From the NCBI GenBank assembly GCA_017792345.1, contig CP051228.1, positions 4,742,148-4,806,147 of the forward strand: a stretch of 64,000 nt of DNA. Reading direction: 5' to 3'. Every line of letters starts with the position of its first letter. Within the stretch, counting starts at the first letter, position 1. The position numbers and the translations under genes are program-made. The stretch comes from Mesoflavibacter sp. (lineage in GTDB: Bacteria; Pseudomonadota; Alphaproteobacteria; UBA8366; Aestuariispiraceae). The notes under the pieces were generated by a model. That model saw only the letters and a program-made list of their open reading frames with translations, had not been told where the DNA came from and did no database searches. Shown piece after piece: positions 35,535 to 45,242 of the stretch.

Positions 35535-38500
35535 TCACAAAGTGTAGAAATTCAGCAAATCCGCCGAAACGATCGCGTCAGCTTCAGCCTGCAACGATTC
35601 GGAGATCTCCTTGCGCCAATTGGTACCCCGCGCGCAAATTTCTGAGAAGGGATCGACATCGTCGTTCATGGCGATCTGAACGTAGTTTCGCAGCGCCTCG
35701 ACCCCCGGGTTCACGCCAAAGCGCAGAATTGTCTTCTCGATGGTACCGGTCGGATCGTCGGCCATGTCCCGGTACCGCACGATCGTGCAGTCCATGCCGG
35801 TTTCGATGGCGGCCTTCCAGCCTTCCAGCCATTTCAACGATTTCGGCATGGCATCCCGGAACAGCTCCTCCAGTTCCTCACCGCTGTCCTTGCGGTTCAG
35901 GATGATCGAATGGCGGAGGGCGGTTTCCATAGCCGCTTCTCTGGGGTCGCGGACGACCAGGAACATGTGGCCGGGCGGGAACCGTTTCAGATAGTCCAGG
36001 TTGTCCGGCGCCGCATCGAACCGGTCCGTCAGCACGCAGCCCCCAGCGGCTGCGTTCTCGATCCAATTCGGGACAATCTTGCCAATAAAAGGATCTTTCA
36101 TCATCGAGCAACGCAGGATCGGCAGTCCGACGATGTCAGCGATTGCATTGACCAGAAACTGGTTCGAACTACCAGCCAGGCCGACCACCAGGGTGCTCGG
36201 CATGCCGTCTTCGATACGGGCCGCCTGTCCTTCGGCACGGGATTGCGACATTCGCAGATGCGCGTAATAGGGCAGTCCGCCGTAATCCCCAGCAGATTTC
36301 AGGCCGGAACGCTGCATCAGGTCGATCGCGTCCTGCAGCCGTCCCAAATGGGCGAGGCCAATCGCGATACCATGCGCCAATCGGCTTTCGCGATCCGATT
36401 CCGCGTCCAGCACAGGATCGTAGTCGATGGCCGCGTTAAACAGCGCTTCCGCCGCATCCAGATCGCCGGCCTTCCATGCGTCGTACATCGCCACAATATC
36501 GGCTCGGATGTCCTGGGATTTGAACACGGCCATCGCCCCGGCGGGCATGTTGTACTTGTAATAGGCGCTGCGAATGCCGCACCGGGCGTCGCCCAGATGC
36601 ATCGCGCCCGTCGCTTCCAGGAACAGCGGCTCCAGATTCGTGAAATGAACCCGGTCCCAGCGCATAATCGGGGTCTGCAACACCCGGATCACGTTCTGAT
36701 GGCGCGGATGTTCCGGCTCGCAAATGGCGCGTCCGGCATACTCCGCCTGCTTGTAGGTTCCGACATTCGCCAGTTTCGTGAAGACGACGACGTCGACGTC
36801 CAATTCCTGACCCAGTGCCACGAAATCCGGCATCTCGCGGTAATTCTCTTCCTGAACGACGAAGCGGATTTCGAACTGGCTGATCTTCCCGCTCTTGCGC
36901 AGGCCGGCGATGAATTTCAGGTTCTCGCGCAACCGGACGAAATCGCCGCGCCGCCGGACGCTGGCATAGGTGTCCACCTGTGCGGCATCAATCGACACGG
37001 CGACCTTGATGTCCAAGTGATGGATATTCTCCATCTCATCCCATTCACGCTCGGTGAACAGCAGGCCGTTCGTAATCAGGATGATGCTTTCCAGATTGCT
37101 GTGCACATCCTTGTCGATCGCGCGCAGGATCTGGCGGTAGTGGCGGCTGGCGAAGGGATCGCCGCCATTGGTGATGATCACCTCCTCGACATTCTCCAGC
37201 AGTGGCAGAATGACGGTATCCTTGGCGACTTCCAGCCGCTGACGTTCCTTGCCCTTCGCCACCAGCAGATGAATGCGGCATTGCGGGCAGGACAGTTGGC
37301 AGGTCTCATCATGCCCCAGATCGACGCTGCGGACCGGCCCATCCAGGCGGATCGTCGCGTTATCGATGATCGACTTCAGCCAGGGATCCTGGATCGTCTG
37401 CCGCTTGGGCAGCGTTGCGCTGTTCATCAGATGGCAGTGGACGCGGCTGCAATACCGGAAACTGCCGTCATGGATGGACGCGCGAACTTCCTGCGCGGCG
37501 TCCGAATTCCAAATATCGTCCCAGCTTTCGTCCGAATAGATATTGCCCGACCGCACCGGCACCATCAGCGCGCAACATTGATGGACGTCGCCCCCCGGAT
37601 TGATCGCCGCCGTCGTGAAGGGGATGTGGCAGAACCGTTCCTTCAGATCGATCTTGAAGGACGGCGGAATACCTTTGATGTCCTTGGCATCGTCGCCCAA
37701 TTGCGCCAGCGCATAGGTGACGACGCTCTGGCTCAGCAAGCAGCGGGAATCGCTGTTCAACGCCTCCTGGGCGATTTTAATGGCACCGCGCCAGTTCTTG
37801 TCGGCCAGCCGCCTGCCCGCGAGATAGAGCAGCGGAACCCGGTCTCCGCCCTCAGTCCGGGTAAATTCCAGGAACGCGTCCAACAGGGCATCCCGCTTTT
37901 CCGTGTCGTCGCCATAGGCCAGGTGCAGCAGATGGGTGAAGGCTGCCAGATGCGTCGCCTGCTCGTTCGTACCCAGCACTTTCAGCTTGTCGAAGATCAG
38001 CGTATCGGGGCGGTAATGGCGGAACCATTTATGATAATGCATGCGCGCCCGGTGAATGATCCCGGCCGTATCTTCGCGCCAATTGCCGAGCGCCACGGCA
38101 TTGGCCAAAAGGTCGTGCACCAGATCAATCGGTGCTTCGTCGACACTCGCCGTCAGTCCGAACTGTTCGCGGTCCACCAGAAGGATCGCGCCAATCTGGC
38201 GCAGGGATGTCTCCGTCTCCCGGCACAGCGGATCCTGGCGATAAGCCCTGACCGCAAGTCTCGCGGCCACCCAGGGCGTCGATTGCAACGTCCGCGATGC
38301 CAGATTGAGGAACACCCGGTCGTCCGGCATCAGCTTCCCGATCGCACTGATCAGATGTGCGCGCTTTGACGGTTTAGCAGGCTCCGGTTCAGGTGCCACC
38401 GCCAGATCGATCAAAACCTCGCCGGCCCTGATATGCGGCCCGATATCGTTCGGCAGCCCCTCGCCATTCGCGAATAGGGAATAATGCTGATGCACGAAAT

Positions 38501-39017
38501 GCAGGGCCTGCATCAGGTTCTCTTCGTTGGGATCGCTGTAGACCCTGTGGGATACATCGATCAGGGTCCGGATCGCGATCTCCGCATCCGTCCCCAGACG
38601 CCTCTCCGGCACGGTCTTGCCCATGATGGACAAGACACCGACGACAAGTCGGGAGAGAGGCGAGGCGGTCGGTGAGAGTTTCTGGGACCGCGCGATCAGC
38701 GAGACCGCGCCCGCGATATCGCATTCGGCGAGACGAAGCTCGGCCTGGCGGATCGGAATCGCCGCATCTCCGGGCTGCGCTTCCGCCACTCTGTTCAGCA
38801 GTTCGAATTCGTCCTCAAGGCCCCCGAGCAGAAACCCTAGGGCCCCGACACGGCCGCTGATGCCGGTTTGGTCCTCGGCATCGAATTCCCGCCAGACGGT
38901 ATGAATGAAGTGAACGATCTCCGGCACCGGCGTGGCACCGCCGGCCAACGACTCGCGAATGGAGCGCGCGCGCTCCTTATCGAGATCGTCGGCGACGGGT
39001 TCAGCCAGTTGTGCCAT
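35535..39017 (-). CDS. Giant fusion: helical repeats, SPASM-like Cys cluster, radical SAM core, sulfotransferase-like domain
   Basis: 1160 residues. Residues 1-450 are helical, TPR-like. A SPASM-like segment follows: C463, C481, C482, C523 and C528, with the typical GDVHQCC and [15 protein letters not shown] patterns. Next comes the radical SAM core with C573-x3-C577-x2-C580 (TCQLSCPQC) and [16 protein letters not shown] as the GGEP-like SAM site. A TPR-like region (about 860-930) leads to a sulfotransferase-like domain (about 940-1160) with [19 protein letters not shown] and [15 protein letters not shown]. Placing the Cys cluster before the core is unusual. Overlaps the ABC ATPase gene by 17 bp. 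The substrate is unknown. Confidence 0.85.
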   Translation of the reverse strand: MAQLAEPVADDLDKERARSIRESLAGGATPVPEIVHFIHTVWREFDAEDQTGISGRVGALGFLLGGLEDEFELLNRVAEAQPGDAAIPIRQAELRLAECDIAGAVSLIARSQKLSPTASPLSRLVVGVLSIMGKTVPERRLGTDAEIAIRTLIDVSHRVYSDPNEENLMQALHFVHQHYSLFANGEGLPNDIGPHIRAGEVLIDLAVAPEPEPAKPSKRAHLISAIGKLMPDDRVFLNLASRTLQSTPWVAARLAVRAYRQDPLCRETETSLRQIGAILLVDREQFGLTASVDEAPIDLVHDLLANAVALGNWREDTAGIIHRARMHYHKWFRHYRPDTLIFDKLKVLGTNEQATHLAAFTHLLHLAYGDDTEKRDALLDAFLEFTRTEGGDRVPLLYLAGRRLADKNWRGAIKIAQEALNSDSRCLLSQSVVTYALAQLGDDAKDIKGIPPSFKIDLKERFCHIPFTTAAINPGGDVHQCCALMVPVRSGNIYSDESWDDIWNSDAAQEVRASIHDGSFRYCSRVHCHLMNSATLPKRQTIQDPWLKSIIDNATIRLDGPVRSVDLGHDETCQLSCPQCRIHLLVAKGKERQRLEVAKDTVILPLLENVEEVIITNGGDPFASRHYRQILRAIDKDVHSNLESIILITNGLLFTEREWDEMENIHHLDIKVAVSIDAAQVDTYASVRRRGDFVRLRENLKFIAGLRKSGKISQFEIRFVVQEENYREMPDFVALGQELDVDVVVFTKLANVGTYKQAEYAGRAICEPEHPRHQNVIRVLQTPIMRWDRVHFTNLEPLFLEATGAMHLGDARCGIRSAYYKYNMPAGAMAVFKSQDIRADIVAMYDAWKAGDLDAAEALFNAAIDYDPVLDAESDRESRLAHGIAIGLAHLGRLQDAIDLMQRSGLKSAGDYGGLPYYAHLRMSQSRAEGQAARIEDGMPSTLVVGLAGSSNQFLVNAIADIVGLPILRCSMMKDPFIGKIVPNWIENAAAGGCVLTDRFDAAPDNLDYLKRFPPGHMFLVVRDPREAAMETALRHSIILNRKDSGEELEELFRDAMPKSLKWLEGWKAAIETGMDCTIVRYRDMADDPTGTIEKTILRFGVNPGVEALRNYVQIAMNDDVDPFSEICARGTNWRKEISESLQAEADAIVSADLLNFYTL

Positions 39018-39759
39018 TGCTTACATGTCCTCTGTACTGCGCGGCGACTTCGTCGAAAGGACCGTACGCCATAAGCCGGCCATGGTCTATCCAAAGGCCC
39101 TTATTGCAGATTCGGCGCTGCGCCTCTTCCGAATGCAGGGCGATCATCAGACCGCGTGCGCTCGACGCCATTTCCGAAAGGCGCGCATTCGCCTTCTGGA
39201 AGAAGGACGTGTCCCCGACGCCGATGACCTCGTCCACCAGAAACACATCCGGTACCCGCGTCGTAGCGATCGCGAAGGCGAGACGCAAGCGCATGCCTGC
39301 GGAATAGGTCCGGATCGGCATGGCGAGGTAGTCGCCCAGTTCCGAGAAATCGGCGATGCTTTGCGCATGCTGATCGCATTCTTCGAGGCTGAGGCCCCAG
39401 AGCAATCCGCAGAGCTTGATATTCTCCCAGCCGGTCGCTTCGCTGTCCATCCCGAGGGATATATCGAACATCGTCGAAACCCGGCCCGCGACGGTAACCG
39501 TGCCCTCGGACGGCGGATAAACACCGGCCAGGACGCGCAGCAGCGTGCTCTTGCCCGCGCCGTTGGACCCCATCAATGCGACCCGGTCACCCTCTTGCAT
39601 CGTAAAGGACAGATCGCGCAAGGCATCGACCTTGACCCGGGACCCCTCGACATTCACCCGGCCGCCGGTGGCGTGCTTCACCAATCGGTGACGGAAGGAT
39701 TGCGCCGCCGCGTCATAGACCGGATAGCGCAAGGATACGTTATCAACGGATACCAACAT
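39001..39759 (-). CDS. Polysaccharide ABC exporter, ATP-binding protein (Wzt/KpsT type)
   Basis: 252 residues. Walker A is [20 protein letters not shown]; the Q-loop region is [14 protein letters not shown], characteristic of polysaccharide exporters (the Q is in the usual phase); the signature is [15 protein letters not shown]; Walker B is [13 protein letters not shown]; the switch His is in MIALHSEE. No C-terminal O-antigen-binding domain is present, unlike the longer Wzt proteins. With the permease directly upstream it would export a lipid-linked glycan across the inner membrane. It ends inside the start of the radical SAM gene, so the two are coupled. Confidence 0.95.
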   Translation of the reverse strand: MLVSVDNVSLRYPVYDAAAQSFRHRLVKHATGGRVNVEGSRVKVDALRDLSFTMQEGDRVALMGSNGAGKSTLLRVLAGVYPPSEGTVTVAGRVSTMFDISLGMDSEATGWENIKLCGLLWGLSLEECDQHAQSIADFSELGDYLAMPIRTYSAGMRLRLAFAIATTRVPDVFLVDEVIGVGDTSFFQKANARLSEMASSARGLMIALHSEEAQRRICNKGLWIDHGRLMAYGPFDEVAAQYRGHVSNGTTG

Positions 39760-39795
39760 CGGTCTCTCACCCCAACTTTACGGAAGGCTTCCGCG

Positions 39796-40578
39796 TCAGA
39801 TCCAAAAAACGAGCCGCCGGCGTGCGATCCGGTACAGGAACACGGTGAAAATCCAACCGATCACTGTCGTCGCAATGGCCACGTACCAGGACAGCATCCT
39901 CGGCTCCATGCCCAGCAACGGCGCGCGGACCAGTTCCATGAAATGGTAGAACAGGTTCAGCTGCAAAAAGAGCGGGATCTCGTTGCCGATTTCCTGTACG
40001 CCCCAGATTACCGGCGTCAGGAAGAAGGCCATCTGGACCAGGCTGAGGACCAGTTGCGGGATGTCGCGGTAACGGGCGCAGACGATACCGATGGAAATCA
40101 CGATCCAGATCCCATTGATCGTGATCAGGAACAGGCCGACCAGCGCCAAGGGCGTCACCCAGGTCGGCACGATCTTGTAGTAGAAGACGACCGGAACGAA
40201 GACGAGGAAGTTATGCGCCGTGAACAGAAGGTTGCGGCTGACGACCCGCATCGCGAAGACAATGACGGGTACCGGCCGCTGCTTGATGATCGCCGCGGCC
40301 TCCATGAAGGTGCGGCAGCCGTCCACGATCATCATCGACATCATGGTCCAGACGATGAAGCCGAGGCTGAGATGCGGAATGTAGGCCGTGTGCGGGGTTC
40401 CGAGGATGTAGCTGTAGACCGTTCCCAGCATCATGACCGTCAGGCCCATGCTCAAGGTCAGCCAGAACGGACCGATGACCGAGCGCCGGTAACGGCTTTT
40501 CAGGTCGAACCACGAAAGGGTCCACCACAAACGCCAGTTCATCAGACCGGCACCAATTTCCTGCAAGACGTCTTTCAC
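39796..40578 (-). CDS. Polysaccharide ABC exporter, permease (Wzm/KpsM type)
   Basis: 260 residues from a GTG at 40578 that overlaps the SDR stop as GTGA; a longer frame to 40818 overlaps the SDR and is rejected. Six membrane helices are visible, starting after WFDLKSRYRRSVIGPFWLTLSMG, the conserved ABC-2 N-terminal segment of O-antigen and capsule permeases. VCARYRDIPQLVLSLVQMAFFLTPVIW and the late FYHFMELVRAPLLG are also typical. It pairs with the ATPase 36 bp downstream. Presence of this pair means the island's main glycan is built in the cytoplasm and exported whole. Confidence 0.94.
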   Translation of the reverse strand: MKDVLQEIGAGLMNWRLWWTLSWFDLKSRYRRSVIGPFWLTLSMGLTVMMLGTVYSYILGTPHTAYIPHLSLGFIVWTMMSMMIVDGCRTFMEAAAIIKQRPVPVIVFAMRVVSRNLLFTAHNFLVFVPVVFYYKIVPTWVTPLALVGLFLITINGIWIVISIGIVCARYRDIPQLVLSLVQMAFFLTPVIWGVQEIGNEIPLFLQLNLFYHFMELVRAPLLGMEPRMLSWYVAIATTVIGWIFTVFLYRIARRRLVFWI

Positions 40579-41438
40579 TGTTCCGCGCCCAATGCTTCCT
40601 TTACGACCTGAACAGAGCGGGCGAAACGCCAACCCAACCGCGTTTCCGTCGCACCACAATCCAACCCCGCATGCCGCGGGGGCACGGTGCCGGCGGCATC
40701 GTCCGCCGACACAGACCGCACCAATTCCGGGTTCGCCCGCGCGATCCGCGCAACGGCCAACGCGGCGTCGAGATAGCTGATTTCGTCCGAAGCGGAAACC
40801 TGACTGACCCCAGACCAACGCCCGTACGCCACGGCCACCAGCGCGTCAACCGCTTGTCGCAAGCTTACCGGGGACATGGCACGGTCCCGAAAGGCGCTGA
40901 CCGCGCGGCCTTGCACAAGTTCATCGCGCCATTTGGCTAGAATGCCAGGGTCGTTCAGGGACAGGATTTTCGAGATTCGCACGATCGCGCCGGGCGTTTC
41001 GGGAAGGGCGCGCAGCCGGTCTTCGAGAGCTGATTTATGGCGACCGTATTCGCTGTAGGGACTGTGCTGTGTGCCAGGTGAGACCGCCGGCCTGTCACCG
41101 TCGAAAATCTGCGTGCTGGAAATGTTTACGACAAAGGCGCCCCGTGCCGCCAATCGCCGGGTCAGTTCGACCGGCGTGGTCACATTGACCCGGAACGCCT
41201 TTTCCGGTTCGGCCGCACAGGCATCCGCCCCCGGCATTGCGGCGCAGATATAGGCCCGCGCCACACCTTCCGGCAGAATGGCGTAATCCGGTTTGTCCAT
41301 GTCGAACGTCAAATCGGACGCGACCGATCCGGCTCGGCCGGTCGTCACGACCGTCGCCCCGTGCCGATGCAACGCGCCGACCAACGCGGCACCGACCTTA
41401 CCGCCGGCACCAACGACCAGATCTATTTCGCGGGTCAC
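40575..41438 (-). CDS. Short sugar-reductase-like SDR (RfbD-like)
   Basis: 287 residues from a GTG start after GGGACC. Rossmann motif LVVGAGGKVGAALVGALHRHG; VNISSTQIFDG and SEYGRHKSALEDRL (YxxxK) form the active site; overall plan follows dTDP-4-dehydrorhamnose reductase, with shorter substrate loops. It may reduce a 4-keto nucleotide sugar. It couples to the ABC permease by a 4-bp overlap and follows the 887-residue protein by 24 bp. The donor sugar is not known. Confidence 0.85.
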   Translation of the reverse strand: MTREIDLVVGAGGKVGAALVGALHRHGATVVTTGRAGSVASDLTFDMDKPDYAILPEGVARAYICAAMPGADACAAEPEKAFRVNVTTPVELTRRLAARGAFVVNISSTQIFDGDRPAVSPGTQHSPYSEYGRHKSALEDRLRALPETPGAIVRISKILSLNDPGILAKWRDELVQGRAVSAFRDRAMSPVSLRQAVDALVAVAYGRWSGVSQVSASDEISYLDAALAVARIARANPELVRSVSADDAAGTVPPRHAGLDCGATETRLGWRFARSVQVVKEALGAEQ

Positions 41439-41462
41439 GGCAGGTCCCAGCGGCGCGCGCGG

Positions 41463-44126
41463 TCAGCCGCCGGACTTCCGGTGGCAGCACAACGCAATAA
41501 TGTAATGCGCCATCGGATAGTAGCCCGTATGGACGACCTCATCATTCATCGAAAACACGAAGACGGTTTCGAAATACCGTTCGCACAGCTTCTTCAGATC
41601 CTTACCGGTCTTGCAATTGACATGGCCTTCCTTGCTGACCGGCGAGGCATGGACCTGGGATTCCAGCGACGGCATACCGATGATCGCAATCCCTTTGCCG
41701 TCCAGCGCCGCGCAGAGATTGTCCATGTAGACGTGCTCATTTTCCTGCGGGATATGTTCCAGGACATCCAGGCTGTAGATTCCATCGAAGGGTCCGGGCA
41801 GCGGTCCCTCCAGAATGTCGTGCACGGCAGACTTCAGCGGCCAGTGATCGGAATAGCGCTCGCGGACATCGTCGATAAACAGCGGGTCGAAATCGAAGAC
41901 CGACAGGTCGCCAACCTCCTGCAGCACGATCCGCGACCCGAATGCGTCGCCGCATCCCAGTTCCGCGACGCGCGCACGCCCCGACATCATCTTAGATACG
42001 AATTTGTAGCGGGCCAGCGAGAACACCAGCCTGCGCGGGTCGTCGTGCCAGACCTGATTGGTCATCAATCCCAGCCGGGTGAAACCGACCTCGTCTCGCA
42101 CATCCAGACAGTTGTTGTATTGCGTTTCCTTCGTGCCCTCGTCCAAGGCACGCTCTTTCTTCTCCGCATCCGTAACCGGTTCGGTCGTCCCCGCCCGCTT
42201 CGGACCCGGCTGCTGGCGCAACACCGATTCCTTCTGGGTCACCTTGAATTCCAACAGCCCGCTGATCGGCTTCCCTGTCAGAAGGTGACTGCCGCGCAGG
42301 GCCTTCCGGTTTTCCAGCGCACCGGAAACGACACCGGAAAGTGCGTTGGCAAAACCCCGGAACAACCGGCCGCCGCGCAGCATTTCCTGGGCGCGCAACA
42401 TCGCCTGGTAGGCGGCCCGGCGACGCTCCCCGCGTGCGGCCTTGTAGGATTGCAGCGTGACGAAGGACCGGAAGAAATGCGTCGAATGTGACGCAACGAA
42501 ATTGTCGATGTCGAAGTTCGAATCGCCCGCCGCCGAAATCCAAAGCAGGATCCGCGCCCCGGGTCGCACCAATTTCGGCAGATATCGGAACAGATTGTCG
42601 ACCAGATGGGCGTTGCTCGGCTCCAGCAGGATGATGACGCAATCGACCCGCTCGTTGCCGTAAACCCGCGTCTTGCCGCGTTCCGCGATGCCTGAGGCAC
42701 GCCATTGCGGGATTTCCCGGTCCTGCCGCCCCAGCCACAGCGTGACGGGATTGATGGCGTCGGTGATCAGGGCGACCTTCTTATCTTTATCGGCAAGTTC
42801 GGCTTCGATCGACGCGATCAGGTCCTTGTAGTCCAACCACGCATAGTGCCAGTGCGTCACATGCGGGGCGCGCCCGAAGATGTCCCAGTATTTGCGGCGC
42901 AGGTAAGACGGCTTACCTTGGTCGCGCCCGTCGCGGTTCATCACCGCCGGCATGCGGTTCTGGCGGATCAGTTCGAACACGAAGTCGTTGATCGCCGAAA
43001 TCCAGAATTTGTGCCCGCGGAACGGGTTCGCCGGCGGCATTTTCTTCACCAGCGCGTCGATATAGGCCTGCGATTCCCGCTCCACTTCGGCGGTACGTTC
43101 CGGAATGCCGTCGGCGTGGAACACGACCATCGTATTCGCATTCTTGCGGTGCGGCTCCGTCGACCAATCACCAAAGGCATGGGCCAGCACCTCGATACTG
43201 CCCGGCCCGCCCCGCAGATACCCCGTCTCATGCGCGAACATCTGATGTTCGACGACCAGATACTCGTCGGAATCCGTTATGTAGGCGACATTGCCGGACG
43301 GGCACAGTTCCGGAATGAACGAGAAATCGCAGGAAGACCCGATCTGGAAATCCGTCAATTCCGGCTTGATGCACAGCATATGCATCAGGAAAAACCGGCC
43401 TGCGACCGTGCTGTCGTCGATGCGCCAGAACAGGCGGTTGCCGTGCCGGTTATGGGACACCGGCTGATCGACGAAATTCGCGATCGTGACCGGATGCAGG
43501 TGGTTCAGGGCAAAGCGCATCAGATCGCGCGGCGGGATCGTTGCGACATGGGTCTTCGGATCGACCCATTCGCGCAGCGGCCGGTAGACCTCGTCATGGG
43601 CGATCTGGAAGTTGCCGGCATAGACCCCGCTGACACCCCGGCGCATGTAGGCGGCCAGATTCCGCAGCGACCCATCGGCCATGATGTAATCGGACACCAT
43701 GAAAACGAAATACGTGTCCAGCATCTTGTCGCCCTGCGACCGCATCGCGCGGGTATAGGCCAGGGTCACGGTGGTAGAATAGTTGGTGCCAATAATCAGG
43801 TCGTCGATTTCCAGGAAGGACACCGCGCAGACCGCCTTCAACTGGCGGAATTCCGGGTGCGCCTCGATCGCCTTGCGGTCCCGCGCGCCGGTCAGAAAGA
43901 CGAATTCCGTCGGAAATTCCTGTGCCAGCCCCGGCAGATTGCCCGGCGCCATCAGGGTCGGAAAGGACAGGGCGAAGAACTGTTCAATAAAATCCTGGCC
44001 CCACATGGCCAGCAGAACTTTCACCTGCGTGCCGTCGGCCGTGATCGCGGGCTTATAGTCGTCGGTCGGGCTTGAGAGCAGCTCGACATGGTCCAACCAG
44101 GTCGATGAAACGGAACGCGTGTCCAT
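41463..44126 (-). CDS. Large bifunctional protein: putative glycosyltransferase-like N-terminal region, SAM methyltransferase C terminus
   Basis: 887 residues. The N-terminal 330 residues resemble a GT-A-like scaffold: VLLAMWGQDFIEQFFALSFPTLM, then TYFVFMVSDYIMADGSLRNL, where a D-x-D-like site could sit, and a later SSCDFSFIPELCPSGN. The middle (about 400-620) is helical with WISAAGDSNFDIDNF. The last 220 residues are a clear class I methyltransferase: VAELGCGDAFGSRIVLQEVG (motif I), FDFDPLF, and GIYSLDVLEHIPQENEHVY (motif of methyltransf_11/23). Between GT2 and SDR genes in the export operon. The N-terminal assignment is tentative; the methyltransferase is firm. Confidence 0.8.
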   Translation of the reverse strand: MDTRSVSSTWLDHVELLSSPTDDYKPAITADGTQVKVLLAMWGQDFIEQFFALSFPTLMAPGNLPGLAQEFPTEFVFLTGARDRKAIEAHPEFRQLKAVCAVSFLEIDDLIIGTNYSTTVTLAYTRAMRSQGDKMLDTYFVFMVSDYIMADGSLRNLAAYMRRGVSGVYAGNFQIAHDEVYRPLREWVDPKTHVATIPPRDLMRFALNHLHPVTIANFVDQPVSHNRHGNRLFWRIDDSTVAGRFFLMHMLCIKPELTDFQIGSSCDFSFIPELCPSGNVAYITDSDEYLVVEHQMFAHETGYLRGGPGSIEVLAHAFGDWSTEPHRKNANTMVVFHADGIPERTAEVERESQAYIDALVKKMPPANPFRGHKFWISAINDFVFELIRQNRMPAVMNRDGRDQGKPSYLRRKYWDIFGRAPHVTHWHYAWLDYKDLIASIEAELADKDKKVALITDAINPVTLWLGRQDREIPQWRASGIAERGKTRVYGNERVDCVIILLEPSNAHLVDNLFRYLPKLVRPGARILLWISAAGDSNFDIDNFVASHSTHFFRSFVTLQSYKAARGERRRAAYQAMLRAQEMLRGGRLFRGFANALSGVVSGALENRKALRGSHLLTGKPISGLLEFKVTQKESVLRQQPGPKRAGTTEPVTDAEKKERALDEGTKETQYNNCLDVRDEVGFTRLGLMTNQVWHDDPRRLVFSLARYKFVSKMMSGRARVAELGCGDAFGSRIVLQEVGDLSVFDFDPLFIDDVRERYSDHWPLKSAVHDILEGPLPGPFDGIYSLDVLEHIPQENEHVYMDNLCAALDGKGIAIIGMPSLESQVHASPVSKEGHVNCKTGKDLKKLCERYFETVFVFSMNDEVVHTGYYPMAHYIIALCCHRKSGG

Positions 44127-44211
44127 AATGGACCCCCCTATTCGTCGCCGGCGGGCGAACGATCAATCTCTAAAATATCGACGAACCGACCGGAACATCG
44201 GCCCTGCAACC

Positions 44212-45231
44212 TTATTTTCCGCTGTCCGGTTCGTCACGCGGCAATGTGCCGGAAACCGGCCTTCCCCCACGACGCGATAGAATACTAAGTACATCGAAAG
44301 GTTTATACCGCACCGCAACAGCAAAACGAAAGACCGCGAAGGCCAACGAACCGGTATAGCCGCCCATTTTGTCGAAACGCGCGGCCAGGCGCGCCCGGGC
44401 GATATTGTACCGCCAGCGCCGCTCCATCCGGTCGATCAATGCCCTGGGATAGGCAGCGGCCGGATCGGCCTCCATGCGACGGCGGGCCGCGAGCCAAATG
44501 GTCTCGGCCCGCGCCGGGTCGCGAAACATGGCCACCCCGGCACCTCCGGCCAGATCGCGTTTCGTGGCAAGGGGCGCCGCGACGAAACAGGCGCCATGCC
44601 GCAAGGCGGCGGTCCAGGCGGCATAAGCATCGCAAAATGGGCCCAGATCGTCGTGAATGCCGATATCTTGCAGCACATCCGTTCGGTAGACACAGGTATT
44701 GCCCGCAAACCAGGAATCCATCCGGAACAGCGCGGCCCGGCAGCTCCGCGAGTCAAGATATGCGGCACTGTCGACCGGTCTCGGCAAGGCTGGAACCTCC
44801 TGTGGCCGCCCCGACCGATCGATTCCCCGGCTTTCGGCCGAAAAAACCCCCGCGCCGGGATGTTCGCCCAACCATTGCACGGCCGTGGGCAGCAAGTCCG
44901 GATCGATCGGATCGTCGCCCGCCCCCATGAAAACGAAGCGGCCCGACACGCGGGTCAGGCCTTCCCTCAGCGACGCGGCCGCACCGATTGCCGTTTCGTG
45001 CCGGATAAAGACCGCATTGCCGCTATCGGTCAAAAGGCGCTTGGCGATTTCCAGGCTACCGTCGCGGGAGCCGTCGTCGATGAAGATGATTTCGTGTATA
45101 GACTCCTGCGCCGCCAGAAACGACTGCAACGTTTCGGCCAGCACCGCCGCTTCGTCCCGGCAAGGCAGGATGACGGATACCAACCCCGTCCCGGCCCCGC
45201 CGGCCGCCGTTTCAGTTTGTTCGGAGTCCAT
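44212..45231 (-). CDS. Glycosyltransferase family 2
   Basis: 339 residues. GT-A fold: SVILPCRDEAAVLAETLQSFL, then IIFIDDGSRDGSLEIAKRL, then GRFVFMGAGDDPIDPDLLPTA with the Asp-Asp metal site, and an acceptor part FAGNTCVYRTDVLQDIG. The C-terminal 60 residues are basic and partly hydrophobic. It begins the leftward ten-gene operon and lies head to head with another GT2 gene, the two ATGs only 11 bp apart. Donor and acceptor are unknown; it presumably adds one residue of the exported glycan. Confidence 0.9.
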   Translation of the reverse strand: MDSEQTETAAGGAGTGLVSVILPCRDEAAVLAETLQSFLAAQESIHEIIFIDDGSRDGSLEIAKRLLTDSGNAVFIRHETAIGAAASLREGLTRVSGRFVFMGAGDDPIDPDLLPTAVQWLGEHPGAGVFSAESRGIDRSGRPQEVPALPRPVDSAAYLDSRSCRAALFRMDSWFAGNTCVYRTDVLQDIGIHDDLGPFCDAYAAWTAALRHGACFVAAPLATKRDLAGGAGVAMFRDPARAETIWLAARRRMEADPAAAYPRALIDRMERRWRYNIARARLAARFDKMGGYTGSLAFAVFRFAVAVRYKPFDVLSILSRRGGRPVSGTLPRDEPDSGK

Positions 45232-45242
45232 GATCCGGTCCC

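Noticed and set aside
35910-38369. 819-codon plus-strand ORF
   Set aside because: Wholly opposite the radical SAM fusion gene; composition is that of an antisense frame.
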